64,000 bases of DNA from Actinomycetes bacterium (GTDB lineage: Bacteria; Actinomycetota; Coriobacteriia; Anaerosomatales; JAGXFU01), in contig JAGXFU010000007.1 in the NCBI GenBank assembly GCA_024637115.1, forward strand, positions 62,001 to 126,000. The letters run 5' to 3'. Each line of letters opens with the position of its first letter. Position 1 is the first letter of the stretch. The notes beneath the pieces were generated by a model that worked only from the letters and a program-made list of their open reading frames with translations, was not told where the DNA came from and did no database searches. The position numbers and the translations under genes were made by a program. Shown here piece by piece: positions 1 through 8,019 of this stretch.

Positions 1-2
1 TC

Positions 3-233
3 GTGGGTCCCTTCTACCCCATGGCTGGCAGAGTCGACGGCGAGTGGGCGTTCATCAACACGCTCGGTCGCTCGATCGATCGCGACGGGTTCGAGGAGTG
101 GAAGACGCACTTCTACAACCTTGAGGGATGGGACACCGCTACAGGCTGGCCCACGCGTGAGGTTCTTGAGGAGTTGGATATGGCAGATGTGGCCACGGTC
201 CTCGAGAATGAAGAGAAGCTTGGAGGCATGTGA
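3..233 (+). CDS. Aldehyde:ferredoxin oxidoreductase, C-terminal end (partial)
   Basis: Only the last 76 or so codons are present; the gene runs off the left edge and the apparent GTG at base 3 is an internal valine, not a start. The tail has the ending typical of the tungsten-containing AOR family: an aromatic-rich segment followed by GWDTATGWPTREVLEEL. In this family the usual form is GWD-x-x-TG-x-PT-x-x-x-LEELGL. These enzymes oxidise aldehydes to acids with ferredoxin as acceptor in the cytoplasm of anaerobes. The W-pterin and 4Fe-4S ligands would lie upstream and cannot be checked. The next gene overlaps the stop codon, so the two are co-translated. Confidence 0.8.
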   Translation: MGPFYPMAGRVDGEWAFINTLGRSIDRDGFEEWKTHFYNLEGWDTATGWPTREVLEELDMADVATVLENEEKLGGM

Positions 234-583
234 TGACAGAATTCAGCAATCTGACACCTGCGGCGGCTCGTCGATTTCTGGCCGAGCAGTCGTATGTGGA
301 TCGCATCCACGTCAGTCTTATGGGCAAGCACGGCGGATTCCAGCCGGTGCCCGTGCTGTCGGCGGGCGAATTCGTAAAAGTGACTACCGGGCTCAATCCG
401 GTCGTTTCTGCAGAAGCCCTGGGAAAGTGGGTGGCCGAGAAACTGGGCGACCCCGAGTTGGCCGACGCGATTCGAGCCGAGTGTGGCGAGGTGCCCTTGT
501 TCGAGCAAGCACGAGTAGCCTGCGGACTGGTGGCGAAACGGGTTGCTCACGCCGAGGAAGTGCTGGGAACAGCTGCGGAATAG
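233..583 (+). CDS. Small conserved-looking protein in AOR operon
   Basis: This is a soluble protein of about 116 residues that I do not recognise. ATG 233 is chosen because GGAGG at 222-226 sits 6 bases upstream, and the ATG overlaps the AOR stop codon by one base (TGATG). A GTG at 230 is the alternative start. The sequence has no cysteine pairs, membrane segments or signal peptide. Its middle reads as a small alpha/beta domain (VDRIHVSLMGKHGGF) followed by a helical C-terminal half. Tight coupling to an AOR gene suggests an accessory role such as cofactor delivery or electron transfer, but that is inferred from position only. Confidence 0.65.
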   Translation: MTEFSNLTPAAARRFLAEQSYVDRIHVSLMGKHGGFQPVPVLSAGEFVKVTTGLNPVVSAEALGKWVAEKLGDPELADAIRAECGEVPLFEQARVACGLVAKRVAHAEEVLGTAAE

Positions 584-611
584 CGCGATTGGATTGTTGT
601 CAGGCACGCCG

Positions 612-641
612 GTCCCGGTCACCGAGTCAGGTGGCCGGGAC
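612..641 (+). terminator. Stem-loop after the AOR operon
   Basis: A 12-bp stem with one G.U pair (GTCCCGGTCACC with GGTGGCCGGGAC) and a 6-base loop lies 28 bases after the stop at 583. The downstream bases TGTGTCGTTCGT are only loosely T-rich. It also lies beyond the end of the convergent gene ending at 733, so it could serve both directions. Confidence 0.5.
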
Positions 642-732
642 TGTGTCGTTCGTACGTGGTTCTCATGGGCTGTCCAGCGCGCGAAGAGCGCTCGCCGACT
701 GCCCAGTCTCCCTCAGATCCGAGCCGGCTGAC

Positions 733-1611
733 TCACGGCCTGGCTCGACGCAGGGGCAACAGCATCGGGGTTCGACGCTTGTAGGTCTCGTAGTCGTCTT
801 GCCCGCCCCATCTCTCATCGGCCTTCTTCTCGAGTAATGGGACGCCGCTCACCTTCGTGAGCAGGAGGAAAACGAATGCCGGAGAGATGAGAGTTGCAAG
901 CTGCCAGCCGGAGAGGGTCGGGAAGGCGATGAGCGCGACGCCGATCCAGAGCACGATCTCCCCGAAGTAGTTGGGGTGTCGGGAGCGCGCCCATAAGCCG
1001 CTCGTGATGAATCGGCCTGCGTTCGCCGGGTCGGCTCGGAAGCGATTCTTCTGGTTGTCAGCTACCACCTCGATTGCGAAACCCGAGATCCAGACCGCCA
1101 GCCCGGCGAGCGCCAACGCGTCTAGTGGCTGTCGGTGTGCCGAGGCCACGGCCGCGAGTGCAGTGGCCAACGTGAGGCTGACCCACAGGCCCTGCAGGGT
1201 CCACGTAACGAGGAACCGGGAGAAGGAGAGCTTGATCTCATCGAATCGGACATCTTTGCCTGTGCGGCGCACACGCCGATAGAGGAACGATCCCAGGCGA
1301 GCCGCCCAGAGGAGCACGAGCATCATGAGCAGGATGGTGCGTCCATCGACAGGCCTGCTCAAGACCACGGCGAGCGTCATCACGATGGTGTACGTGATGC
1401 TGCCCGTGAGGTCAAAGTACCGTTCAGTCCGTATCAGGTATGACGGGATGAATACGAGCCATTGCACGAGGAAGGCAACGCCGACAGCGAGCGCGAAGAC
1501 CGGCACGTTTCCAATCGACACGCTGTCCTGCGAGCCCGCCCAGGCCATTGCGGCACCGATAACTATGGTCACGACGAATGCGATCGCGCCACCGATCTGT
1601 TTCTTGGCCAC
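733..1611 (-). CDS. DUF1295 / steroid 5-alpha-reductase-like membrane protein
   Basis: This is a polytopic membrane protein of 292 residues with about seven hydrophobic segments. The C-terminal third carries the DUF1295/isoprenylcysteine-methyltransferase-like signature: GLWARSRHPNYFGE near residues 206-219, followed by a long hydrophobic stretch and the tail LLEKKADERWG. Family members are placed with NAD(P)H-dependent steroid 5-alpha reductases, but the bacterial substrates are unknown. It appears monocistronic and converges on the AOR operon. The C-terminus (KRRTPMLLPLRR) is basic and probably cytoplasmic. Confidence 0.85.
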   Translation of the reverse strand: MAKKQIGGAIAFVVTIVIGAAMAWAGSQDSVSIGNVPVFALAVGVAFLVQWLVFIPSYLIRTERYFDLTGSITYTIVMTLAVVLSRPVDGRTILLMMLVLLWAARLGSFLYRRVRRTGKDVRFDEIKLSFSRFLVTWTLQGLWVSLTLATALAAVASAHRQPLDALALAGLAVWISGFAIEVVADNQKNRFRADPANAGRFITSGLWARSRHPNYFGEIVLWIGVALIAFPTLSGWQLATLISPAFVFLLLTKVSGVPLLEKKADERWGGQDDYETYKRRTPMLLPLRRARP

Positions 1612-1810
1612 CTGGCGGCTCCCGTTTTCTCATCGCGAGATGCTGTATACCGGAATGGGAGTGATGCATGGCCGTACGCATAGTGACTGACTCAGCCAGC
1701 TGCATCAGTCCCGCGGACAGCCAGCGGCGCCGTTGGCAGGTCTCCTCGGCGGGTGTCGGAGGCCCATGCCACTATCCACTCGCATGTCGTTGTGTGCTAT
1801 GTTCGCCCTC
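1612..1810. other. Intergenic region before glnS
   Basis: Apart from the degV-like stub at 1668, no gene, RNA or clear promoter is seen here. Confidence 0.5.
1668..1730 (+). pseudogene. Remnant of a degV-like gene start
   Basis: ATG 1668 follows GGGAG with a 6-base spacer and encodes [15 protein letters not shown]. This closely matches the start of DegV-family fatty-acid-binding proteins, which typically read M-x-V-x-IVTDS followed by Asp/Ser-x-I/L-x-P. The similarity then fades and the frame runs into glnS. An intact DegV protein is encoded at 9447-10310. The best reading is the 5' stub of a deleted degV paralogue. Chance resemblance over about 15 residues is possible, though the good ribosome-binding site argues against it. 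Confidence 0.45.
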
Positions 1811-3511
1811 ATGGATAACCACACATCATCTTCATCCGAGCGGAGCGATTTCATTCGCGATATCGTCGCGGCGGATCTTCGCGACGGGCGCGTCGACTCG
1901 GTTGTCACAAGGTTCCCCCCGGAACCGAACGGCTATCTCCACATCGGTCACGCCAAGGCGATCTGCCTGAACTTTGGCATCGCATCTGAGTTCGGCGGAC
2001 GCTGCCACCTTCGGTTTGACGACACGAACCCGGTCAAAGAAGAGCAGGAGTACATCGACGCCATCGAGAAAGATGTCCGCTGGCTCGGATTCGACTGGGG
2101 CGAGCATCTCCACTTCACTTCCGATTACTTTGAACAGCTCTACGAATGGGCCGTCCACCTCATCTCCGAGGGCAAGGCCTATGTAGATGATCTTTCTGCC
2201 GAGGAGATCCGCGAATATCGCGGCACGCTCACCGAGCCCGGCAAGGCGAGCCCCTGGCGTGATCGTCCGGCCCAGGAGAACCTCGATCTGTTCAAGCGCA
2301 TGCGGGCAGGGGAGTTCCCCAACGGCTCTCGTGTGCTGCGAGCCCGCATCGACATGGCCTCGGGCAATATCAACTTCCGTGACCCGGTGCTTTACCGCAT
2401 TCTTCATGCGGCACACCCGCGCACCGGCGATGCGTGGTGCATCTACCCGTCGTACGACTTTGCGCATGGTCAGTCCGATGCGATCGAAGGCATCACGCAT
2501 TCGATCTGCACACTGGAGTTCCAGGATCACCGGCCGCTCTACGACTGGTTCATCGAGAACCTGCCGGTGCCTTCGACCCCGCATCAGTACGAGTTCGCCC
2601 GCCTCAACATCACGCACACGGTGCTCTCCAAGCGCGTGCTGCTCCGCCTCGTCAAAGAAGGTCACGTGCGCGGATGGGACGACCCCCGGATGCCCACGCT
2701 CTCCGGTATCCGCCGCCTCGGCTTCCCAGCCGAGGGCATGCGTGACTTTGCGGCGATGATCGGGATTGCTCGCTCTGACAGCGTGGTAGAGATCCAGATG
2801 CTCGAGTACGCGGTTCGCCAGGTCCTCAACCGGACGGCACAGCGCCGTTTTGGCGTGCTCAACCCTGTGAAGGTAGTCATTGAGAACTACCCTGAGGGCC
2901 AGGTCGAGGAGATGGAGACCGTCAACAATCCCGAGGATCCCTCGGCAGGTACACGGCTCGTGCCGTTCTCGCGCGAGCTTTGGATCGAGCGTGACGACTT
3001 TATGGAGGATCCGCCCAAGAAGTTCTTTCGCATGGCGCCCGGCCGAGAAGTCCGACTGCGCTCCGCGTATTTCGTTACGTGCAACGAGGTCGTGAAGGAC
3101 GCCGACGGTGAGGTCATCGAGCTTAGGTGCACCTACGATCCTGAGACCCGAGGCGGAAGTTCTCCCGATGGCCGCAAGGTGAAGGCCACCCTGCACTGGG
3201 TGTCGGCTGCACACGCTGTGCCGGCCGAGGTGCGGCTCTATGATCACCTCTTCACCGATCCGAATCCGGGGTCCGATGGGCGCGACCTCTTTGAGGGCCT
3301 GAATCCCGATTCCGAGACCGTTCTTCCCACCTGCTATGTCGAACCCTCACTCGCTGATATCCCTGCAGGCGAGACCGTGCAGTTCGAGCGTCTCGGCTAC
3401 TTCTGTGTTGATCCGGATTCGACATCTGACTCACTCGTGTTCAATCGGACACTCACGCTCAAGGACGCCTGGGTCAAGGTGCAGGCACAAGGGAAGCAGA
3501 ACTCGGCCTAG
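1811..3511 (+). CDS. glnS: Glutaminyl-tRNA synthetase
   Basis: This cytoplasmic class I aminoacyl-tRNA synthetase of 566 residues charges tRNA-Gln with glutamine. The ATP-binding signature is [14 protein letters not shown] (HIGH at residues 44-47), and the KMSKS-type loop is VLSKR at 271-275. The NH2-terminal catalytic core is followed by the beta-barrel anticodon-binding region. Length matches bacterial GlnRS (about 550-560). ATG 1811 is chosen because it gives the normal N-terminus; the frame is open further upstream without a good start. Many actinobacteria lack GlnRS and use Glu-tRNA-Gln amidation, so its presence is notable. Confidence 0.97.
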   Translation: MDNHTSSSSERSDFIRDIVAADLRDGRVDSVVTRFPPEPNGYLHIGHAKAICLNFGIASEFGGRCHLRFDDTNPVKEEQEYIDAIEKDVRWLGFDWGEHLHFTSDYFEQLYEWAVHLISEGKAYVDDLSAEEIREYRGTLTEPGKASPWRDRPAQENLDLFKRMRAGEFPNGSRVLRARIDMASGNINFRDPVLYRILHAAHPRTGDAWCIYPSYDFAHGQSDAIEGITHSICTLEFQDHRPLYDWFIENLPVPSTPHQYEFARLNITHTVLSKRVLLRLVKEGHVRGWDDPRMPTLSGIRRLGFPAEGMRDFAAMIGIARSDSVVEIQMLEYAVRQVLNRTAQRRFGVLNPVKVVIENYPEGQVEEMETVNNPEDPSAGTRLVPFSRELWIERDDFMEDPPKKFFRMAPGREVRLRSAYFVTCNEVVKDADGEVIELRCTYDPETRGGSSPDGRKVKATLHWVSAAHAVPAEVRLYDHLFTDPNPGSDGRDLFEGLNPDSETVLPTCYVEPSLADIPAGETVQFERLGYFCVDPDSTSDSLVFNRTLTLKDAWVKVQAQGKQNSA

Positions 3512-3576
3512 TCGGTCGCACCTCCCGTAGAATCGCGATACCTTTCTTGTGGTGTGACTAGCGAAGTAAAGAATAC

Positions 3577-3605
3577 TTGACATGATGTCAGCATCGCTTT
3601 ACAGT
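3577..3605 (+). promoter_or_regulatory. Sigma-70-type promoter of the XRE operon
   Basis: A -35 box TTGACA at 3577-3582 is separated by 17 bases from a -10 box TACAGT at 3600-3605. It is the best-matching vegetative promoter in this part of the window and lies 37 bases upstream of the first gene of the operon. Palindromic operators cover its -35 box and the start of the transcript. Confidence 0.75.
3578..3590. promoter_or_regulatory. Operator 1, TGACAT-N-ATGTCA
   Basis: This perfect 6-bp inverted repeat with a one-base centre (TGACATGATGTCA) overlaps the -35 box. The same half-site recurs at 3606-3633. It is probably bound by the XRE regulator encoded at 4098-4322, which would make the operon autoregulated. 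That assignment is inferred from position. Confidence 0.6.
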
Positions 3606-3633
3606 CTTGATGTCAAAGATATCTGACATCAAG
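3606..3633. promoter_or_regulatory. Operator 2, CTTGATGTCA-N8-TGACATCAAG
   Basis: This perfect 10-bp inverted repeat with an 8-base spacer lies just downstream of the -10 box, at or after the transcription start. It contains the same TGACAT half-sites as operator 1, and the two centres are about 35 bp apart. Its last bases form part of the ribosome-binding site AAGGAG of the first gene, so a protein bound here, or the RNA hairpin itself, could also affect translation. Confidence 0.6.
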
Positions 3634-3642
3634 GAGAGCATC

Positions 3643-4095
3643 ATGTCATTTGAAGAGAAACTCACATGGGTGAACGCCTTGGTCACGGGGGTTGTGTCCG
3701 CGGTCTATTTCACTACCGTCCTGGGCCAGGTTGGCGAAGTGCCGGTCGGGGAGATCCCCTATCAGGGATTGCTGTTGGTCGCAGTGGGAGCGTCGGTAGT
3801 CATGACGATCATCGGTGTGATCATTCTTGCAATCATCTCCAGCATCGCGGCCGAGATCAGGCAGGAAGGCTCCGGCTCTGACATCGACCGCAAGGATGAG
3901 CGCGATGTCACGATCAATCGCCGTGGCGATATCGTTGGCTACTACGTCTTGTCGGCCGCGGTTGTAGGGGCGCTTGGACTCGCGATGCTCGAGTTCGAGC
4001 ACTTCTGGATTGCCAACGCGATCTATGCGTCCTTCGTGCTGGGAGCGCTGGTTTCCTCGGCAGTTAAGATCGTGGCGTATCGGAGGGGCTTCTAG
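3643..4095 (+). CDS. Four-helix membrane protein, first gene of XRE operon
   Basis: This 150-residue protein has four predicted membrane helices: near residues 8-27, 40-66, 92-113 and 123-146. A charged cytoplasmic-type loop (DIDRKDERDVTINRRGD) joins helices 2 and 3. ATG 3643 is chosen because AAGGAG at 3631-3636 precedes it; an upstream ATG at 3610 lies inside the operator. A small multi-pass protein next to a short XRE regulator is a recurrent bacterial and archaeal gene pair of the DUF2178 kind, but membership of that family is only a suggestion. The function is unknown. The XRE gene starts 2 bases after its stop. Confidence 0.8.
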   Translation: MSFEEKLTWVNALVTGVVSAVYFTTVLGQVGEVPVGEIPYQGLLLVAVGASVVMTIIGVIILAIISSIAAEIRQEGSGSDIDRKDERDVTINRRGDIVGYYVLSAAVVGALGLAMLEFEHFWIANAIYASFVLGALVSSAVKIVAYRRGF

Positions 4096-4097
4096 TC

Positions 4098-4322
4098 ATG
4101 GGAAAGCCAACAAGAGTGACTAACAGTATCCGGGCACTTAGGTTCGCCGCGAGTGAGATGACCCAGGCCGAGCTTGCTGACAAAGTCGGGGTCACGCGTC
4201 AGACGATCATCGCCATCGAGCAGGGGCGGTACTCGCCATCACTTGAGATGGCGTTTCAGATAGCCAGAGTGTTCGCAGTCTCGCTTGACGAAGTGTTTCA
4301 GTATCCGGGGGAGGAATCATGA
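4098..4322 (+). CDS. Short XRE-family transcriptional regulator
   Basis: This 74-residue protein consists almost entirely of one helix-turn-helix domain. MTQAELADKVGVTRQTIIAI supplies the two DNA-reading helices (about residues 21-40), followed by EQGRYSPSLEMAFQIARVF. Its closest type is the YozG-like group of stand-alone HTH proteins that sit beside membrane proteins. It lacks a sensing domain, so the signal may come from the adjacent membrane proteins. The TGACAT palindromes upstream of the operon are the likely binding sites. Its stop overlaps the start of the next gene (ATGA). Confidence 0.9.
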   Translation: MGKPTRVTNSIRALRFAASEMTQAELADKVGVTRQTIIAIEQGRYSPSLEMAFQIARVFAVSLDEVFQYPGEES

Positions 4323-5029
4323 AGAGTTTACGCACCGACCGAGGAAACGCGATCGCTGTCGGAGTCCTGTACATACTCGCGACGGTCGCGGGTGTTCTGT
4401 CGATGGTCGCCGGAGGTTCGCTGATTCAAGGACCCGGAATCTCTGCCGACCTTGCCGCGAACGAAACGAGCGTTGCACTGATCGCACTGTGCCTATTGGT
4501 CATGGCGCTCGCAGTTGCAGGGGTAGCGTTCATGATGTATCCGATCCTGATCGAGGACTCGGATACCAAGATCAAGCAGGGCCTGAGCATCTGGTACGTC
4601 GGAACCAGAATCACCGAGGGTGCCATCTTCGTGGTAGGTCTCGTAGTGCTGTTCGCGTTGCTGGGATTGAGCCGCGAGTTCGTTAACGCCGGCGCAGCCG
4701 ATGCTGCCAGCTTCCAGGCTACGGGTACGGCACTTTGGACCGCCTACGACTACACATGGATGCTTGGGCAATCCGTCTTCTGTGTTGGGGCGACGATGCT
4801 CTACTACCTACTGTACGTCTCTCGCCGAATTCCCCGGTGGCTATCGGTCTGGGGATTGATCGGAGCTCCGCTCATGCTCATCGCCGGCTTCTCTCTCGTG
4901 TTCACCGGCGATCCGAATTCAACATTCTCAAGCGTTCTCTATGCACCACTCGGTCTTCAGGAGTTGGCGCTCGCGGTGTGGCTTATAGCGCGCGGTTTCA
5001 GGCCGTCCGCGATTCTGGAGGTGTCGTGA
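4319..5029 (+). CDS. DUF4386 family membrane protein
   Basis: This 236-residue membrane protein has about six hydrophobic segments and the DUF4386 layout: an N-terminal helix starting RGNAIAVGVLYILATVAGV, a mid-protein AFMMYPILIE segment, and IWYVGTRITEG before helix 4. The family's function is unknown, but its members commonly follow small regulators. It is translationally coupled to the XRE gene through an ATGA overlap, and its TGA overlaps the ATG of the oxidoreductase gene after it. It is therefore firmly part of the operator-controlled operon. Confidence 0.85.
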   Translation: MKSLRTDRGNAIAVGVLYILATVAGVLSMVAGGSLIQGPGISADLAANETSVALIALCLLVMALAVAGVAFMMYPILIEDSDTKIKQGLSIWYVGTRITEGAIFVVGLVVLFALLGLSREFVNAGAADAASFQATGTALWTAYDYTWMLGQSVFCVGATMLYYLLYVSRRIPRWLSVWGLIGAPLMLIAGFSLVFTGDPNSTFSSVLYAPLGLQELALAVWLIARGFRPSAILEVS

Positions 5030-5775
5030 TGTCAGTCGAGCAGACGGTCCTGGTTCTTGGTGGAACGGGGCGTACGGGCGGTCGCGTTGTGGAGCAGCTG
5101 CTCGGTCGCGGTGCCGCTGTCCGGGCCATCGTGCGAACAGCTGAACGACTGCCGGCAGGCGTAGCACAGCATCCGAACATGACGGTGGTCGTGGCTGACC
5201 TGCTGTCGCTCAACGCCACTGAGCTCGAGCAGTATGTGCGGGGATGCGATGCGGTGGTTTCCTGTCTGGGTCCGAACCTGAGTCTCAAAGGCGTGTTTGG
5301 AGCGCCACGTGACCTGGTTGTGGAGGCAGTGACCCGGGTGTGCCGCGCGATTGAGCGAATACAACCCGCCACACCGGTCAAGTTCATACTCATGAGCACT
5401 GTTTCGGTCAACCGACCGCAGCGCCTCGACACGCGTCGGGGAGGCGCGGAGAGAGCCTTCATGTGGCTGCTTCGAGGCGTTATGCCCCCGGCAAAGGACA
5501 ATCAACGCGCCGCTGACTTCCTGAGCACAGATATCGGAACAGCCAGCCGATCCGTGCAGTGGGTGGCGGTGAGACCGGATTCACTTCTGGAAGGTGATGT
5601 GTCGGAGTACGCAGTGCACGAGGGTCTCGTAAGCTCTCTCTTTAGGCCGGATGGCACCAACATGGCCAATGTCGCCCACTTCATGTGTGAACTTGTGACT
5701 GATTCCGGAGTGTGGGACAAGTGGCAGGGCGGTATGCCGGTTGTAGTGAATGTGGCCCGATCTACTGCGAGATGA
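5029..5775 (+). CDS. NAD(P)H-binding SDR-like oxidoreductase
   Basis: This 248-residue atypical short-chain dehydrogenase has an N-terminal Rossmann motif GGTGRTGG (residues 11-18), followed by a second strand (RAIVRTAERLP) and the DAVVSCLG strand typical of NAD(P)-binding NmrA-like proteins. ATG 5029 is chosen because it overlaps the stop of the preceding gene. It may reduce a small substrate or act as a redox sensor; the sequence does not say which. It is the last gene of the XRE operon, and its final 14 bases overlap the convergent RlpA-like gene. Confidence 0.85.
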   Translation: MSVEQTVLVLGGTGRTGGRVVEQLLGRGAAVRAIVRTAERLPAGVAQHPNMTVVVADLLSLNATELEQYVRGCDAVVSCLGPNLSLKGVFGAPRDLVVEAVTRVCRAIERIQPATPVKFILMSTVSVNRPQRLDTRRGGAERAFMWLLRGVMPPAKDNQRAADFLSTDIGTASRSVQWVAVRPDSLLEGDVSEYAVHEGLVSSLFRPDGTNMANVAHFMCELVTDSGVWDKWQGGMPVVVNVARSTAR

Positions 5776-6673
5776 TCCTGTATCTGACCTCATGCACTCC
5801 ACTGAAGTCGAGCGTTCGGACAACGCCGGGCCCGAGATCGAACTCGCGGCCTTCCACGTGTGGCCCTCGGTCGGCGACCCGGGCTACAGCTCGACGGCCG
5901 TTGTACTCGAACTCGATCAGCGTGCCAAATGGCAGTGTGCGGTGCGCAACAATCATCGAGTACGAACCGATTTCCTCGCCACTTGCGCCGCGTCCGCTAA
6001 AGTTGCGTCCGTAGTGTGAGGCGACAGCCGTTTGCCATGAGCCCGAGCCGGTGATCTCCTGTGGTTGGTCATCTCGCGGGGGAGGGGCGACCAAGGGCTT
6101 GGGCTTTGCAGCCGTTTGCGCCTCGTACTCCTGAAGGGCAGCAACACTGGTGGCAAGTTCCTTCTTTGCCGAGGCGACCTCACTGGCCATGGAGTCAATC
6201 GCGCGCGCCTGGTCTGCCTGCAGGTCGATCAGCTTCTCTGCAGCATCTTGGGCCTCGATGCGCGCGGCCTTCAGATCCGCCAGGGTTTCCGCATCCCGCC
6301 TCACAATTCTCGCCAGCAGATCCCAGCGAGCCACGAATTCGGAGAATGTCGAGGCACTGAGTAGCACCGAGACGAATCCGGCATCGTCGGCCCGATAGGT
6401 CGCCAGAACACGAGATCGTAGTTTGCCGCGGGCTTGTCTTTCGTTGGCAATGGCGCTGTCTAGTTGGGTGGATGCCTTGGTCATGCGCGCTTCGATATCG
6501 GCGGCCCTATCTTGTGCGGTCTTGTACCGCTCGACTGCGCGCTCCACAGCTTCGCGGTCTGCCGATGTCTGTGCGGCATACGGTGCTGCAGTAGCCGACA
6601 TCGCTAGTGACATGACGAGGCATGCCGCGAGCACGACCGTGATGAGCGAGCTTGTTGTTCGTGAATGAGACAT
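5762..6673 (-). CDS. Secreted coiled-coil protein with RlpA-like double-psi beta-barrel (3D) domain
   Basis: This 303-residue exported wall protein starts with a signal peptide (about residues 1-30, ending SATAA). A long coiled coil follows (about 40-185) with the EREAV...RGKLRSRVLATYR pattern of PcsB/RipA-type hydrolase regulators, then a proline-rich linker. The C-terminal domain (about 215-303) is RlpA-like, with ASHYGRNFSGRGASG, MIVAHRTLPFGT, and RVADRGPHVEGREFDLGPG ending in a conserved aspartate region. Such domains bind or cleave peptidoglycan. The start at 6673 gives a proper signal peptide; the open frame extends further upstream. Confidence 0.85.
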   Translation of the reverse strand: MSHSRTTSSLITVVLAACLVMSLAMSATAAPYAAQTSADREAVERAVERYKTAQDRAADIEARMTKASTQLDSAIANERQARGKLRSRVLATYRADDAGFVSVLLSASTFSEFVARWDLLARIVRRDAETLADLKAARIEAQDAAEKLIDLQADQARAIDSMASEVASAKKELATSVAALQEYEAQTAAKPKPLVAPPPRDDQPQEITGSGSWQTAVASHYGRNFSGRGASGEEIGSYSMIVAHRTLPFGTLIEFEYNGRRAVARVADRGPHVEGREFDLGPGVVRTLDFSGVHEVRYRIISQ

Positions 6674-6909
6674 GACGATTAGTGTACCAACTGGAGCAGT
6701 CCCGCAGGTGTGACCGCAGTTCGCGATGCGAGTGGCAGATGGGCTCATCGGCAGACGGAAGTCATGTTTCGAGCCGAAAGGGGTAGCAATCTCGTATAGC
6801 GCTCAGGGGAGAGCGCTCGCGTTCGACGGGGGTGATCGATGCTGCAGATCAGGCACGTGCATTGGCAGTATGGCGGGGGACGTCCGCCCTCATCACGGGG
6901 AGGAATCAG

Positions 6910-7332
6910 ATGGGCCTATTCAAAGGCATGAAGGACACAGCCAAGAATCTCAAGGAGCTCCAGGACACCGGCAAACAGATGCAGGCCGAGAAGTACGGCA
7001 CCACGAATCCGTTCAAGCAGATGAGCCAAGGAATCTCCGAGGCGAATGAGGCAATGCAGTCGCTACAGGCCGACTCCGCGAGAATGCAGCACTTGCTCGC
7101 GAATGGCATGGCGGGAACGGGCACGATCAAGGAATTGCGTGACACGGGAATGCAGGTCAACATGCAGCCGCAGTTCGACATCGATCTTTCGGTACAGATC
7201 GAAGGTCGCGACCCTTATGACGCGACCGTGCGACAGGTCGTGAACCTGGCGGTTCTGCCGCAGTTCCAGCCAGGCGTTGTCATGCCAGTGCACGTGGATC
7301 CGGCGGACCCCGCCTCGCTTATGATCGGCTAG
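6910..7332 (+). CDS. Hypothetical soluble protein (140 aa)
   Basis: This 140-residue protein has an N-terminal amphipathic helical part rich in K, E and Q (about 1-75). Its C-terminal beta-like segment contains LPQFQPGVVMPVHVDPADP, a phrasing seen in DUF3592- and SHOCT-type actinobacterial proteins. ATG 6910 is chosen because GGGGAGG at 6897-6903 sits 6 bases upstream; the frame is also open from GTG 6832. No membrane helix is visible. It is followed closely by a membrane protein gene on the same strand, so the two probably form a pair. The function is unknown. Confidence 0.75.
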   Translation: MGLFKGMKDTAKNLKELQDTGKQMQAEKYGTTNPFKQMSQGISEANEAMQSLQADSARMQHLLANGMAGTGTIKELRDTGMQVNMQPQFDIDLSVQIEGRDPYDATVRQVVNLAVLPQFQPGVVMPVHVDPADPASLMIG

Positions 7333-7344
7333 GGGAGCGTGGTC

Positions 7345-7941
7345 GTGCGCGAGGCCGATGCGAGTCAGGATTCTGCGTGGCCTTCTTTCTTGTCACTGAT
7401 TCTGGTCGCGCTGGGAACACTCGGGCTCTTTGGCTGTGTCGCAGTCCTGTTCATGGGGATGCGCGGCATTCTTGAGCTCGGCGGCTTTGTCGCTGCCGGA
7501 GGACCGTATGAGATTGCGCACCCGGCGCCGGATTGGGTGTGGATGCTTCCGGTGTCGTTCATTCTGGGCGCTCTATTCGTCATGATCCAGGCAGTCGGAG
7601 CAACATTGGCGGGGGGCTTCAAGATCATTGGTGCCATGTGGGCGGCGCTCTTTCTGTCCCTTGGGTGGAACTTCCTTGAATTCGGGTTCGACGCGCCTGG
7701 CGGAGGGCGCTCGTGGGGCTGGATTATCAACGGGGTGGTGTTCATACTCATGGGCATTGTGCCGCTTATTGGGTGGCTGCCGTGGTTCAGTGACTTCCGC
7801 GCGCTCATGCATTCCGGGTGGTTCCAACGCAGGGTGTTGGAACCGCGCAGTAGCGCGTGGTATGCGTATCTTGCGATCCACATCGGAGCGGCCGGAGCGG
7901 GAGTTGCTGTGGGACTCGCCTTCTTTAATGCGCTCGCCTGA
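7345..7941 (+). CDS. Membrane protein, about five helices
   Basis: This 198-residue integral membrane protein has hydrophobic stretches near residues 12-40, 60-82, 88-108, 122-140 and 174-196. GTG 7345 is chosen because AGGGGAG at 7331-7337 lies 7 bases upstream; GTG 7339 would be too close. I do not recognise the family. It lies 12 bases after the hypothetical gene before it, so the two are probably co-expressed. A G/C-rich inverted repeat at about 7977-8005 follows it and may act as a weak terminator. Confidence 0.7.
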   Translation: MREADASQDSAWPSFLSLILVALGTLGLFGCVAVLFMGMRGILELGGFVAAGGPYEIAHPAPDWVWMLPVSFILGALFVMIQAVGATLAGGFKIIGAMWAALFLSLGWNFLEFGFDAPGGGRSWGWIINGVVFILMGIVPLIGWLPWFSDFRALMHSGWFQRRVLEPRSSAWYAYLAIHIGAAGAGVAVGLAFFNALA

Positions 7942-8019
7942 GAGCCTGATCGGCGGTTTGGGCTAGATCCGCATGTTGGGGTCTGCCCCCGCCTGTGCCC
8001 CAAAGGACCATTCGCCTCG

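Noticed and set aside
1832-3247. Long open reading frame antisense to glnS
   Set aside because: It lies entirely within glnS, shows no recognisable domain, and its openness follows from GC-rich codon bias on the coding strand.
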